In this document: positions 1-5,937 of the stretch, piece after piece
How the letters are laid out: the number at the start of each line of letters is the position of its first letter
How positions within the stretch are numbered: the first letter of the stretch is position 1
Source of the DNA: CBDUEV01 sp965366365
GTDB taxonomy: Bacteria > Actinomycetota > Acidimicrobiia > Spongiisociales > JAENVV01
Assembly: GCA_965366365.1 (NCBI GenBank)
Contig: CBDUEV010000082.1
Coordinates: 1 to 11,848, forward strand
Reading direction: 5' to 3'
Length of the DNA: 11,848 bases
The notes under the pieces: generated by a model
Database searches by the model: none
What the model saw: the letters and a program-made list of their open reading frames with translations, nothing else
Told to the model about the DNA's origin: nothing
Position numbers and translations under genes: made by a program

Positions 1-138
1 CTCCCGCACCGATAGGCAAATATGTCGCAGAAACGCCCATTTCGGAGACCGTCCGGGATCGGCACTTCGGCGCTTACTGCCCCGCTCGGGGGCGAACGCC
101 AAGCGTGGCGACGCCTGGCGCCCTGTCTGCAGATGCGC

Positions 139-179
139 TTGTGGTAGCCAATGAGTAGCACCCATGGTAGCATTAGGGT
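139..179 (+). promoter_or_regulatory. Putative leaderless promoter of mazEF
   Basis: A TAGCAT hexamer (168-173, matching TANNNT) lies 6 nt before the mazE ATG at 180, so transcription would begin at or next to the A of the start codon. No purine-rich Shine-Dalgarno sequence precedes the ATG. The -35 is weak: TAGCCA at 145-150 gives a 17-nt spacer. The same layout recurs before four other genes in the window, which raises confidence in the reading, but no start site has been measured. Confidence 0.5.
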
Positions 180-404
180 ATGAAGCTGAGCGTGAGTCTT
201 CCCGACGAGGATGTCGAGTTCCTCGATCAGTATGCCAAGACCCAGGGATATGACTCCCGGTCCGCGGTCGTTCACAGGGCCGTCCGCCTGTTGCGTTCGA
301 CCGAGCTCAGTGATGCCTACGCAGATGCGTGGAGTGAATGGTCTGGGTCCGGCGAAGCTGCCGGATGGGATGTGGTCGCCGGTGACGGTCTGGCGACTGG
401 CTGA
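180..404 (+). CDS. mazE: MazE9-like ribbon-helix-helix antitoxin
   Basis: This 74-aa protein is the antitoxin half of a type II toxin-antitoxin pair. It would bind and neutralise MazF and repress the shared promoter through a ribbon-helix-helix (RHH) DNA-binding domain. Residues 1-40 show the RHH pattern: the beta strand MKLSVSLPDED, then helix A (VEFLDQYAKTQG) and helix B (SRSAVVHRAVRLLR). The acidic, Trp-rich tail (DAYADAWSEWS) is the type of segment that wraps the toxin. Start, spacing and tail resemble M. tuberculosis MazE9 as I remember it. The TGA stop shares one base with the mazF ATG, so translation is probably coupled. The ATG at 180 fits a leaderless transcript. A CopG-family label would be the alternative, but the partner gene makes MazE the better call. 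Confidence 0.88.
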   Translation: MKLSVSLPDEDVEFLDQYAKTQGYDSRSAVVHRAVRLLRSTELSDAYADAWSEWSGSGEAAGWDVVAGDGLATG

Positions 405-751
405 TGCTGCGCGGAGAGATCCGGCTCGTCGATCTCGATCCGGCGCGAGCCGGCGAGGCGAACAAACGCCGGCCTGCGGTGCTCGTCTCGAACGACGGGG
501 CCAATTCCACGGCCGCGCAGCTGGGGCGGGGGGTGGTGACGGTGGTCCCGATCACGTCCAACATTGATCGGGTCTATCCGTTTCAGGTTTTGCTGCCCTC
601 CAACCAGTCTGGCCTTGGACGAGAATCGAAGGCTCAGGCTGAACAGGTCCGATCCGTTTCCGTGGAGCGGGTGATGAACAAGATCGGAAGGGTCCCGCCG
701 CAGTTGATGCTTGAGATCGACGAGGCGCTCCGTCTTCACCTGGCTCTCTAG
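404..751 (+). CDS. mazF: MazF9-like endoribonuclease toxin
   Basis: This 115-aa protein belongs to the MazF/PemK toxin family, which cleaves single-stranded RNA at short specific sequences and halts translation. The N-terminal GEIRLVDLDPARAGEANKRR and following RPAVLVSND are the classic PemK signature. VVTVVPITSN (about residues 44-53) forms the second conserved strand. Arg22/Arg23 and Thr51 fall where the catalytic Arg and Thr of Bacillus MazF lie (placed from memory). EQVRSVSVERV and the C-terminal LMLEIDEALRLHLAL are also typical, and the length is normal. The ATG overlaps the mazE stop by one base (TGATG) and has no Shine-Dalgarno of its own, so it depends on coupling to the antitoxin. 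It looks intact. The cleavage sequence cannot be read from the protein. Confidence 0.93.
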   Translation: MLRGEIRLVDLDPARAGEANKRRPAVLVSNDGANSTAAQLGRGVVTVVPITSNIDRVYPFQVLLPSNQSGLGRESKAQAEQVRSVSVERVMNKIGRVPPQLMLEIDEALRLHLAL

Positions 752-784
752 TCGAGATCACCCAGAATCTCGCGCCCTGTTGAT

Positions 785-935
785 CAGTTCTCAGTGTGAC
801 CGAGAACGGCTCGGCGAGGTCCGTTCAGAACTGCCGGTTCGAGGGCGGTGCCGAGCAGGAGCAGGTGTCAGTGGGTGTGGGTAGCGACCGCGCCTATGGC
901 ACCTGACCAACGCCGTGGTCAGGTCGCGCCTGGCA
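785..935. repeat. Intergenic cluster of inverted and direct repeats
   Basis: The 272-nt gap between mazF and the VOC gene (752-1023) has no convincing gene but holds structure. A perfect 9-bp inverted repeat, ACCTGACCA (901-909) and TGGTCAGGT (916-924), surrounds a 6-nt loop. It is bracketed by near-identical direct copies, CGCGCCTATGGCA (889-901) and CGCGCCTGGCA (925-935). Upstream, CAGTTCT (785-791) pairs with AGAACTG (827-833), and inside that GTTCTC (787-792) can instead pair with GAGAAC (802-807). No T-tract follows, so a simple intrinsic terminator is unlikely. It could be a protein-binding site, the scar of a small mobile element, or a structured RNA. Confidence 0.5.
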
Positions 936-1023
936 TCGGCGTCCGAGGGCCGCAGGAAACCGGCTCAGCCAGAGTCGGCTCCCTCACCTACGAGTTCCTT
1001 CCCATGTCAACCCTCTCGTCTGG

Positions 1024-1383
1024 CTAGGTCGATGCTTGACGCTCCTGGAGGACGCAGAACTCGTTGCCCTCCGGGTCGGCCAGAACCACCCACGAAACGT
1101 TGCCCTGTCCAATGTCGACACGAGACGCTCCGAGGGCGATGAGCCGCTCGACCTCGGCGGCCTGATCGTCAGGACGCAGGTCGATATGGAGACGGTTCTT
1201 GCCCTGCTTCGGTTCGTCGGCGGCCAAGAACAAGATCCCTGGAAGTCGCCCTGGCTGGGGCTGAATCTCAAAGACGGGTGAGGCGTCGTCGACGACAACC
1301 CATCCGAGCGCTTCGCGCCACCACCGGCCCAGCGCGGCGGGGTCAGGTGTGGCGATCACAACTTGTTCCCACTCGAGGCCCAT
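1024..1383 (-). CDS. VOC-superfamily glyoxalase-like protein
   Basis: This 119-aa protein has one vicinal-oxygen-chelate (VOC) fold made of two beta-alpha-beta-beta-beta halves, as in the Glyoxalase_6-type family. The N-terminal strand is VVIATPDPAALGRWWREALGW (first 20 residues: VVIATPDPAALGRWWREALG). The middle carries NRLHIDLRPDD with a candidate metal-ligand His, then helix QAAEVERLIALGA. The C-terminal strand WVVLADPEGNEFCVL ends with the Glu usual in metal-binding members. These proteins range from dioxygenases to drug-resistance or immunity proteins, and the substrate cannot be told here. The ATG at 1383 is preceded by TAACTT (1395-1390) with a 6-nt gap and no Shine-Dalgarno, fitting a leaderless transcript. 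It lies downstream of the NTF2-like gene on the same strand but 221 nt away, so it probably has its own promoter. Confidence 0.85.
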   Translation of the reverse strand: MGLEWEQVVIATPDPAALGRWWREALGWVVVDDASPVFEIQPQPGRLPGILFLAADEPKQGKNRLHIDLRPDDQAAEVERLIALGASRVDIGQGNVSWVVLADPEGNEFCVLQERQAST

Positions 1384-1395
1384 GGCAGGAAGTTA
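1384..1395 (-). promoter_or_regulatory. Putative leaderless -10 box of the VOC gene
   Basis: On the minus strand TAACTT (1395-1390) fits TANNNT and ends 6 nt before the ATG at 1383, with no Shine-Dalgarno between. No good -35 is visible at the expected distance. Support comes mainly from the same layout at other genes in the window. Confidence 0.4.
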
Positions 1396-1604
1396 GCGGA
1401 AGCGCCCGCGGGGTTTGCTCCGCACGTCACGTTGGAATCGGTCCTCAGTCTCAGTTGCAGGAGCCGAAGCGCGTCATGACCCGGCGAGCCCGGACAGGAC
1501 GTCACCTGGGAAGAGCTCAGCGTGGGCACGGTGGGCGCCTTCGCCGCCGCCGGCCCGAGGAGCTGCTTCGACCCACGGCTGCGTCGGTGTGAGCCGGAGC
1601 CCGC

Positions 1605-1976
1605 CTATTCGGTGCCGAACTTCTGTCGCCACGCCGGAGCGGGTTCAGATCCCTCGGTGACCCAGTGTTCCGTGCCGGACACGATCACGCCACCGGCAAC
1701 CGTGTAGAAGCCTGCGCACCAGAAGACCTCGTCTCCGTGGGTGACGCGAACCTGGGCAGCCGCTCGGGGGCCCTCCGCCAAGGTCTCCACGACTTCGATG
1801 GACCAACCCTCGGGGTACGCTTCGTTCATCGCCAGGAAGTTGGCGCCGTCGAAGTGTTCCCCGGTTTCGGTGAGTTCGATGTGAGCCTCTGGCGACAGCA
1901 ACCGACCTGCGCCCTCCCAGTCGCGAGCTTGCATTCGCTCGAAGAAGTCTCGGACCACCTGACCCTGAACGTCCAT
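1605..1976 (-). CDS. NTF2/SnoaL-like family protein
   Basis: This protein of about 123 aa has the alpha+beta cone fold of the nuclear transport factor 2/SnoaL superfamily. The opening helices (VVRDFFERMQARDWEGAGRL) lead to LLSPEAHIEL and then FDGANFLAMNEAYPEGWSIE, a layout typical of small SnoaL-like proteins. The last strands are AAAQVRVTHGDEVFWCAGFY and VSGTEHWV. Known relatives are polyketide cyclases, isomerases or ligand-binding proteins, and no specific activity can be assigned. The frame stays open upstream to 2042, but I chose the ATG at 1976. The extra N-terminus is Pro/Arg-rich and unlike the family, and TACTGT (1989-1984) sits 7 nt before this ATG, as at other leaderless genes here. 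The gene stands alone, with large gaps on both sides. Confidence 0.82.
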   Translation of the reverse strand: MDVQGQVVRDFFERMQARDWEGAGRLLSPEAHIELTETGEHFDGANFLAMNEAYPEGWSIEVVETLAEGPRAAAQVRVTHGDEVFWCAGFYTVAGGVIVSGTEHWVTEGSEPAPAWRQKFGTE

Positions 1977-1989
1977 CCTCAGGACAGTA
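1977..1989 (-). promoter_or_regulatory. Putative leaderless -10 box of the NTF2-like gene
   Basis: TACTGT (1989-1984, minus strand) matches TANNNT and ends 7 nt before the ATG at 1976. GAGG directly abuts the ATG, too close to act as a Shine-Dalgarno. A TTGCCA (2009-2004) looks like a -35, but its 14-nt spacer is too short. Confidence 0.42.
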
Positions 1990-2586
1990 CTCCCGCGCGG
2001 CCTTGGCAATGCGGCGTTGGCTGGTTTCCTCGGTCCTGGCACCGCTGATGGTGTCTCAGTGGTATCGCTGTAAACTCTTCGATGGCCGTCGGTTGCGCGG
2101 GCGGTGGCCCTTCAGCCAGGGTCAGGGTTCGGCTATCGGCTCGGTACCCTTGAGGTCGAGATGTGTTGGAGCGATGTTGACAGGCGACGGTGATGAAGTA
2201 CTTCGTCATCTGTCCTTCCCGTTTCCCCACGACCGGTTTCCGGCCGAGCTCGGCGCCGTGATCCAGCGATCTGTCCTGGAGGGTCGAGAACCGGCGCGAG
2301 AAGTCATCCACACGGAAGACAACGACTGGGCAGTCGGGGACGGCATCGACGATCCGAATCAACCGGGCGCCTGTGTTGTGGCACACCTGTTGCATGTCAT
2401 CGAACGAAATTCCTCGGTGGCGGAACTCGCCACTCTCCCTCTTGGCCATATCGCCGTTCGGACAGAGCCAGGGGAGGCTTGGTCCATCACACGACACCGG
2501 TGGCCAACCGACGATTGACTCGCGTCGGGTTCCTGGGATTGACGTCACCAGCGGGTAGAGGCCTGGGGAGGCAATCTCGTTCTCGC
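1990..2586. other. Gap of about 600 nt with no convincing gene
   Basis: Two long overlapping frames occupy this stretch on opposite strands with the same codon boundaries. The plus frame (2003-2518, 171 codons) has no lysine in its C-terminal half and no family signature. The minus frame can start at an ATG at 2449 and runs to 1979 (156 codons). Its first 90 or so residues (MAKRESGEFRHRGISFDD onward) have more natural composition and G/C-rich third positions, but its C-terminal part is low-complexity and overlaps the NTF2 promoter. Neither has a clear ribosome site or a domain I recognise. The minus frame could be an orphan gene or the remnant of one; a non-coding or decayed region is equally possible. 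Confidence 0.4.
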
Positions 2587-2599
2587 TACGATTCCCTGC
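2587..2599 (+). promoter_or_regulatory. Putative leaderless -10 box of the 2600 gene
   Basis: TACGAT (2587-2592) fits TANNNT and ends 7 nt before the ATG at 2600. No Shine-Dalgarno lies in between. TGGGGA at 2564-2569 is a poor -35 with a 17-nt spacer. Confidence 0.45.
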
Positions 2600-2995
2600 A
2601 TGGCAGCCCGCGTTCGACTTGGCGAAACGGCAATCACCGTGGAGCTGACCGGATGGGATCGCATCATGAACTGGCGTCGGCAGGTCCGTATCGATCGTCA
2701 CCGGATCACCTCGGTTGCGGTGCAGGAACGCTATTCGCTCGAAAGCGTGATCGATCATCGAGTACTGGGATTCGGCTCGCACATTGGCTTCAAACGACCC
2801 ACGCGGCGCCGGGTCGGGACCATGCTCGGGCGCGCGGTCACGGGCAAGCAGTTCTGGGCGGTGCCGGCCTCTCCTCGAGATGAGCAACTGCTCGTCATCG
2901 ATCTCGACGACCCGGAGTTCGGTCGCGCTGTGCTGTCGGTTGACGATCCAACGGCGACGGCGTCCGCACTTGTCACCCGCATCGAACCCGCCTGA
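2600..2995 (+). CDS. Conserved hypothetical protein, PH-like in appearance
   Basis: This 131-aa cytoplasmic protein has no signal peptide or membrane segment. It alternates short strands rich in Val, Ile and Arg: ITVELTGWDRIMNWRRQVRI, RITSVAVQERY, KQFWAVPAS, QLLVIDLDD, FGRAVLSVDDP. The C-terminal pattern, an aspartate-rich strand then AVLSVDDPTATASALVTRI, recalls a family of small actinobacterial hypothetical proteins (about 110-130 aa) with a pleckstrin-homology-like beta barrel. That match is from memory and the function of the family is unknown to me. The ATG is supported by TACGAT 7 nt upstream. It converges on the GH5 gene, with 81 nt between the stops and no obvious terminator. It is a probable real gene because of its composition and natural end. 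Confidence 0.68.
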   Translation: MAARVRLGETAITVELTGWDRIMNWRRQVRIDRHRITSVAVQERYSLESVIDHRVLGFGSHIGFKRPTRRRVGTMLGRAVTGKQFWAVPASPRDEQLLVIDLDDPEFGRAVLSVDDPTATASALVTRIEPA

Positions 2996-3076
2996 CCCCG
3001 GATCCAGGCCCGTCTGCACCGGCCCGCCCTGGCGTCGGATGTGGTGTCTCGAGGACAGTGAGGCATCGGCCGTGGG

Positions 3077-4513
3077 TCAGGGATCCAGGATGGCACCTGC
3101 CAGGGAGCGGTCCTCGGTGTTGTCGGCGAGCTGGATCTTCGAGATGGCTTGAGCCATGCCTTCCTCGGCTTCCTCGACACTCGGTCGGGGGACCGAACCA
3201 TTTGGGGGTTGGGCGAGATAGGCGGCGACGGCGTACCACTGCGGCATGTCGCCGATCCTCTGCAAAACGGGGTTGAAGAACCACGTCTGTTTCCGCTTCC
3301 AAGGGAACAGCGCCCACCCGACGTCGTTCTCCTCCATGAGGTCGACCATCGCTTCGATCCACCCTTCGGTTCCTTCTCCGAATTCGCCGAGCCAGATCGG
3401 TCGATTGTGTTCTTCGCGCAAGGTGAGAAACGGCTGGAGGTCCTGCTGCTCCGGTACGGCCCATTCCGAGAAGGGCGTAAGGGCGTAGGCATGAAACTCG
3501 TACATCAGGTTGTCATCGAGAGGTTCGGTGAACTCCGAGAAATCCGTCGCGAAGTCGTCACCCTCCACGATGACCATATGGCCGGCATCGACACTTCGGA
3601 TGGTCGCGATGATACGCGCATAGAGGTCGACCAGATCGCTGCCGCTGCCTTCCGGGAGAGCCGGCTCGTTGAGCAGGTCGTAGCCGGCAACCCACGGCTC
3701 GTTGGCATATCGCTCGGCCAAAAAGCGCCATATCGACACCGTCGCATCCTGGTTGGCCTGAGCATCGGGACCTTCCCACAAGCGTGCCACGAGGTCCGTG
3801 GACGGGACGTCGGCGACGGTGGCCACCCCGTTCTGCCCGCCAGGGGCGGCGTGGAGGTCGAGCACCATGTACACACCGTGTTTCTCTCCCCACTCCACCG
3901 CAGAATCAACGTAGGTCAACACGTCGTTGAACACCGGTTCACCGTTCTCGATCGTGGCGATTGCGCGGTAGTAGATGACCAACCTCGCGCAGTTGATCCC
4001 GAGGTCTGCCATGCGCTCGACATCAGCCTCGGTGAAGAAGTTGTCGCGCCAATCCTTCCAAAACCGGTCGGCACGGGCCGGATCTACCACGTCATCGAGG
4101 CGATTCACGAACTCGGCGGTTGAGATGAAGAGTCCGTTTCCCGAATCGCTCTGGAGATAGACCGTTGGCCACAACCACCCGTCGACGTTCACGCAACGCA
4201 GATCCAGCGGTGCGTCGTCCGGGCCGAGAAGCTGAGTCCCTGCACTGTGGACCATGGCCACCTGCGACGCAACGCTGCCCGCGCGGTCGACCTCGTCGGA
4301 CGGGTCGTCCGTGCCGGACCCGCTTTCAGCGACGGTCGTTGCCGTGACAGGGTCTTCGTCCGCGCCTGCGTCAACAACGTCGTCGCCGGGCGGAATGCAA
4401 GCGGCAAGTACCAGAGCGAGCGACACGAGGGATGCCAACTTCGAAAGGCCCGGCCTCGGCTCGCCTGCCGGCTTTGCGCCGGCGGGAGCGTTCACCACTA
4501 CCCGAAATGACAT
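3077..4513 (-). CDS. GH5-family glycoside hydrolase lipoprotein
   Basis: This 478-aa secreted, lipid-anchored (alpha/beta)8-barrel hydrolase probably cleaves a beta-glucan or related polysaccharide. The N-terminus has basic residues, a hydrophobic stretch LASLVSLALVL and lipobox LAAC (Cys39), followed by a Thr/Ser/Asp-rich linker to about residue 85. Catalytic signatures of glycoside hydrolase family 5 are present: YDLLNEP with acid/base Glu283, FHAY (His341, Tyr343), and WLGEFG with nucleophile Glu377. DLHAAPGGQNG (His221) resembles the exo-beta-1,3-glucanase branch, so cellulase is not the only reading. The start is ATG 4513, because AGGAG sits 5 nt upstream; an in-frame ATG at 4537 lacks this. 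It stands alone, with no transporter or sugar regulator nearby. A C-terminal tail of roughly 40 residues (SVPRPSVEEAEEG onward) extends past the barrel. Confidence 0.88.
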   Translation of the reverse strand: MSFRVVVNAPAGAKPAGEPRPGLSKLASLVSLALVLAACIPPGDDVVDAGADEDPVTATTVAESGSGTDDPSDEVDRAGSVASQVAMVHSAGTQLLGPDDAPLDLRCVNVDGWLWPTVYLQSDSGNGLFISTAEFVNRLDDVVDPARADRFWKDWRDNFFTEADVERMADLGINCARLVIYYRAIATIENGEPVFNDVLTYVDSAVEWGEKHGVYMVLDLHAAPGGQNGVATVADVPSTDLVARLWEGPDAQANQDATVSIWRFLAERYANEPWVAGYDLLNEPALPEGSGSDLVDLYARIIATIRSVDAGHMVIVEGDDFATDFSEFTEPLDDNLMYEFHAYALTPFSEWAVPEQQDLQPFLTLREEHNRPIWLGEFGEGTEGWIEAMVDLMEENDVGWALFPWKRKQTWFFNPVLQRIGDMPQWYAVAAYLAQPPNGSVPRPSVEEAEEGMAQAISKIQLADNTEDRSLAGAILDP

Positions 4514-4692
4514 GTCGACTCCTGTCGCGTAGACCATGCGCGAGATCGCACAATGGGCATCGGCAGTCTCGCACGCGGGCTTGACCCGATCGGAGAATCG
4601 GTCGCCAAGGCGTGCAGGGTTGGGTCTTTGGCACTCTGGGTGGGGCTGTCGTTCGATCCCGCCGGGTTGTCGTCGGCGGCCACGTCGGGCCG

Positions 4693-4709
4693 GCGGAGGT
4701 CACCTCCGC
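4693..4709. promoter_or_regulatory. 17-nt palindrome between divergent genes
   Basis: GCGGAGGT (4693-4700), one central C, and ACCTCCGC (4702-4709) form an inverted repeat with 8-bp arms. It lies in the 248-nt gap between the GH5 gene (-) and the 98-aa gene (+), about 40 nt upstream of the latter's probable -10. A second weaker repeat, GACC-C-GAT (4583-4590) with ATCGGTC (4597-4603), sits nearer the GH5 start. Position and symmetry suit a dimeric repressor site, but no regulator gene adjoins it. Confidence 0.4.
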
Positions 4710-4747
4710 GACCGGCGATGGCCGACCGGCAGGGAGGATGCGGCCGC

Positions 4748-4761
4748 TACCCTGAACGGCC
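4748..4761 (+). promoter_or_regulatory. Putative leaderless -10 box of the 98-aa gene/PHP/cinA operon
   Basis: TACCCT (4748-4753) fits TANNNT and ends 8 nt before the GTG at 4762. The in-frame TGA at 4753-4755 excludes any longer reading frame, and no Shine-Dalgarno lies in the 8 nt, so a leaderless start is the simplest explanation. No good -35 is visible. Confidence 0.42.
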
Positions 4762-5058
4762 GTGGACGGACAACGCCAACGCCAAGCGCTCACCGCCGCC
4801 GAGCGAAGCCTCACGCACCTGGCCGCCGATCGATTCGGTGAGGCCCGCAGGGCTGCCGGCCGGGCGGTCGATCTCGATCAGATAGAGGTCTTCGCCGGAC
4901 TGGGGGAGGCCGTGGCCGCGGTGGCGGAAGACCTCGAGCGAGGCGGGGCCGTCGACCACCGACATTTCGAGATGTTGGAGGCGTCGGTGGGTTCGGGACC
5001 TTTGGCCGCCCTGCTGGACCCTCTCCGCCTCCGGATCTCCGAGAGCAGGGCCGAATGA
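4762..5058 (+). CDS. 98-aa hypothetical protein coupled to the PHP phosphatase
   Basis: I do not recognise this family. The protein is almost entirely helical: ALTAAERSLTHLAADRFGEA, RRAAGRAVDLDQIEVFAGLG and EAVAAVAEDLERGGAVDHRH could form two or three amphipathic helices, somewhat like a TPR-type hairpin. No membrane segment, cysteine or enzyme motif is present. The GTG start is forced by an in-frame TGA 9 nt upstream and the absence of other good starts nearby. The last bases overlap the ATG of the PHP gene (ATGA, 4 nt), so the two are very probably translated together and may form a complex. A spurious frame is unlikely given this overlap, the -10 box just before it, and its natural acidic/alanine composition. 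Confidence 0.68.
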   Translation: MDGQRQRQALTAAERSLTHLAADRFGEARRAAGRAVDLDQIEVFAGLGEAVAAVAEDLERGGAVDHRHFEMLEASVGSGPLAALLDPLRLRISESRAE

Positions 5059-5921
5059 GCGACTACCACATCCACCTCTATGAGCATGGTGCTCGCCGCG
5101 AGGCGGTCACAGACGGCGTCCAGCACATCGAACGGTACGTAGAGGCCGCCGCCAACCGCGGCGTGACCGACCTGGGTTTCACCGAACACCTCTACCGCTG
5201 TCACGAAGCCCAGCCCGTTCTCGGTCCGTTCTGGGAGGCCGAGCCCCGGGCGGATCTCGCCGCTCAGGCTGCCGCGGCCGTCGCCGAAGATCTGATCCTC
5301 AGCCTCGACGAGTACGTGGGGATGGTGGAGGCCGCCAAAGAGCGGGGACTGCCGGTTCGCCTCGGCTTGGAAGTCGACTTCTTCCCCGAGAGCATCGAGG
5401 CCGTCACCGAGTTCCTGGCGCCGTATCCGTGGGATTTTCTGATCGGGTCCGTGCACTGGATCGGCGGTTGGGCAGTCGACGATGACCGGGCCGGCCACGA
5501 ATTCGATCGACGTGGCGTCGATCAGGCGTACGAGGACTTCTTTGCTCTCGAGGCTGCCTTGGCGGGCTCCGGCTCCGTCGACGTGCTCGCCCACGTCGAC
5601 GTGGTCAAGAAGCATGGGCATCGCCCAGCCCGGGAGCGCTTCGATCTCTACGAACCGGTGGTGGCGGCCGCCGCAGCCTCCGGCACCGCCGTCGAAGTGT
5701 CGAGCGCAGGCCTCTTCAAGCCGGTGGGGGAGATCTATCCGGCGCCGGCGCTGCTGGCCATGTTCTTCGAGGCGGGCGTCGGGATCACCCTCGCCAGTGA
5801 CGCCCACCGTCCCGAGGATGCCGCCCGCGCTCACGAGGAGGCTGTGGCCGCGGCCCGTCTGGCCGGATACACGCAGCGCCTACGGTTTGACAGCCGACGA
5901 GCAAGTCTCGTCGATCTTTGA
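5055..5921 (+). CDS. PHP-family phosphatase, histidinol-phosphatase (HisJ/HisK)-like
   Basis: This 288-aa cytoplasmic metal-dependent phosphoesterase has the PHP (polymerase and histidinol phosphatase) domain. All ligand motifs are visible in order: DYHIH (His5, His7), FTEH (Glu44, His45), GLEVDFF (Glu106), GSVHWI (His134), AHVDVVKK (His180) and SDAH (Asp249, His251). GSVHWI and the length match HisJ-type histidinol-phosphate phosphatases, which remove phosphate from L-histidinol phosphate in histidine biosynthesis. No other his gene is nearby, so a different phosphomonoester is possible. The ATG overlaps the upstream gene by 4 nt, and cinA follows after 16 nt, placing it inside an operon. 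The translation is intact with no missing ligand. Confidence is high for the fold and moderate for the substrate. Confidence 0.9.
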   Translation: MSDYHIHLYEHGARREAVTDGVQHIERYVEAAANRGVTDLGFTEHLYRCHEAQPVLGPFWEAEPRADLAAQAAAAVAEDLILSLDEYVGMVEAAKERGLPVRLGLEVDFFPESIEAVTEFLAPYPWDFLIGSVHWIGGWAVDDDRAGHEFDRRGVDQAYEDFFALEAALAGSGSVDVLAHVDVVKKHGHRPARERFDLYEPVVAAAAASGTAVEVSSAGLFKPVGEIYPAPALLAMFFEAGVGITLASDAHRPEDAARAHEEAVAAARLAGYTQRLRFDSRRASLVDL

Positions 5922-5937
5922 TGGAAGAGGTCTCGCT

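Noticed and set aside
2..154. Open frame of about 50 codons at the left edge (+), possible gene end
   Set aside because: Arg/Cys-rich low-quality composition, no recognisable motif, and it ends well before mazE. It is not distinguishable from chance in high-GC DNA.
753..772. Hairpin CGAGAT/ATCTCG just after mazF as a terminator
   Set aside because: Only 6 bp with an 8-nt loop, and no T-tract follows.
1384..1604. Plus-strand frame in the VOC-NTF2 gap (VGTVGAFAAAGPRSCFDPRL) as a gene remnant
   Set aside because: The stretch is short, has no start or partner domain, and continues into the antisense of the NTF2-like gene.
2992..3089. CTGACCC/GGGTCAG pair and duplicated GGATCCAGG between the convergent stops as a terminator or repeat element
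   Set aside because: The arms are about 75 nt apart with no T-tract, and the 9-nt duplication is too short to call an element.
3149..4123. 324-codon plus-strand frame
   Set aside because: It lies antisense to the GH5 gene, whose catalytic motifs, lipobox and ribosome site are clear. The frame is a high-GC shadow.
5482..5937. N-terminal extension of cinA by about 150 codons
   Set aside because: It overlaps the end of the PHP gene, has Arg/Ser/Pro-rich shadow composition, and a Shine-Dalgarno precedes GTG 5938 at the family-typical start.
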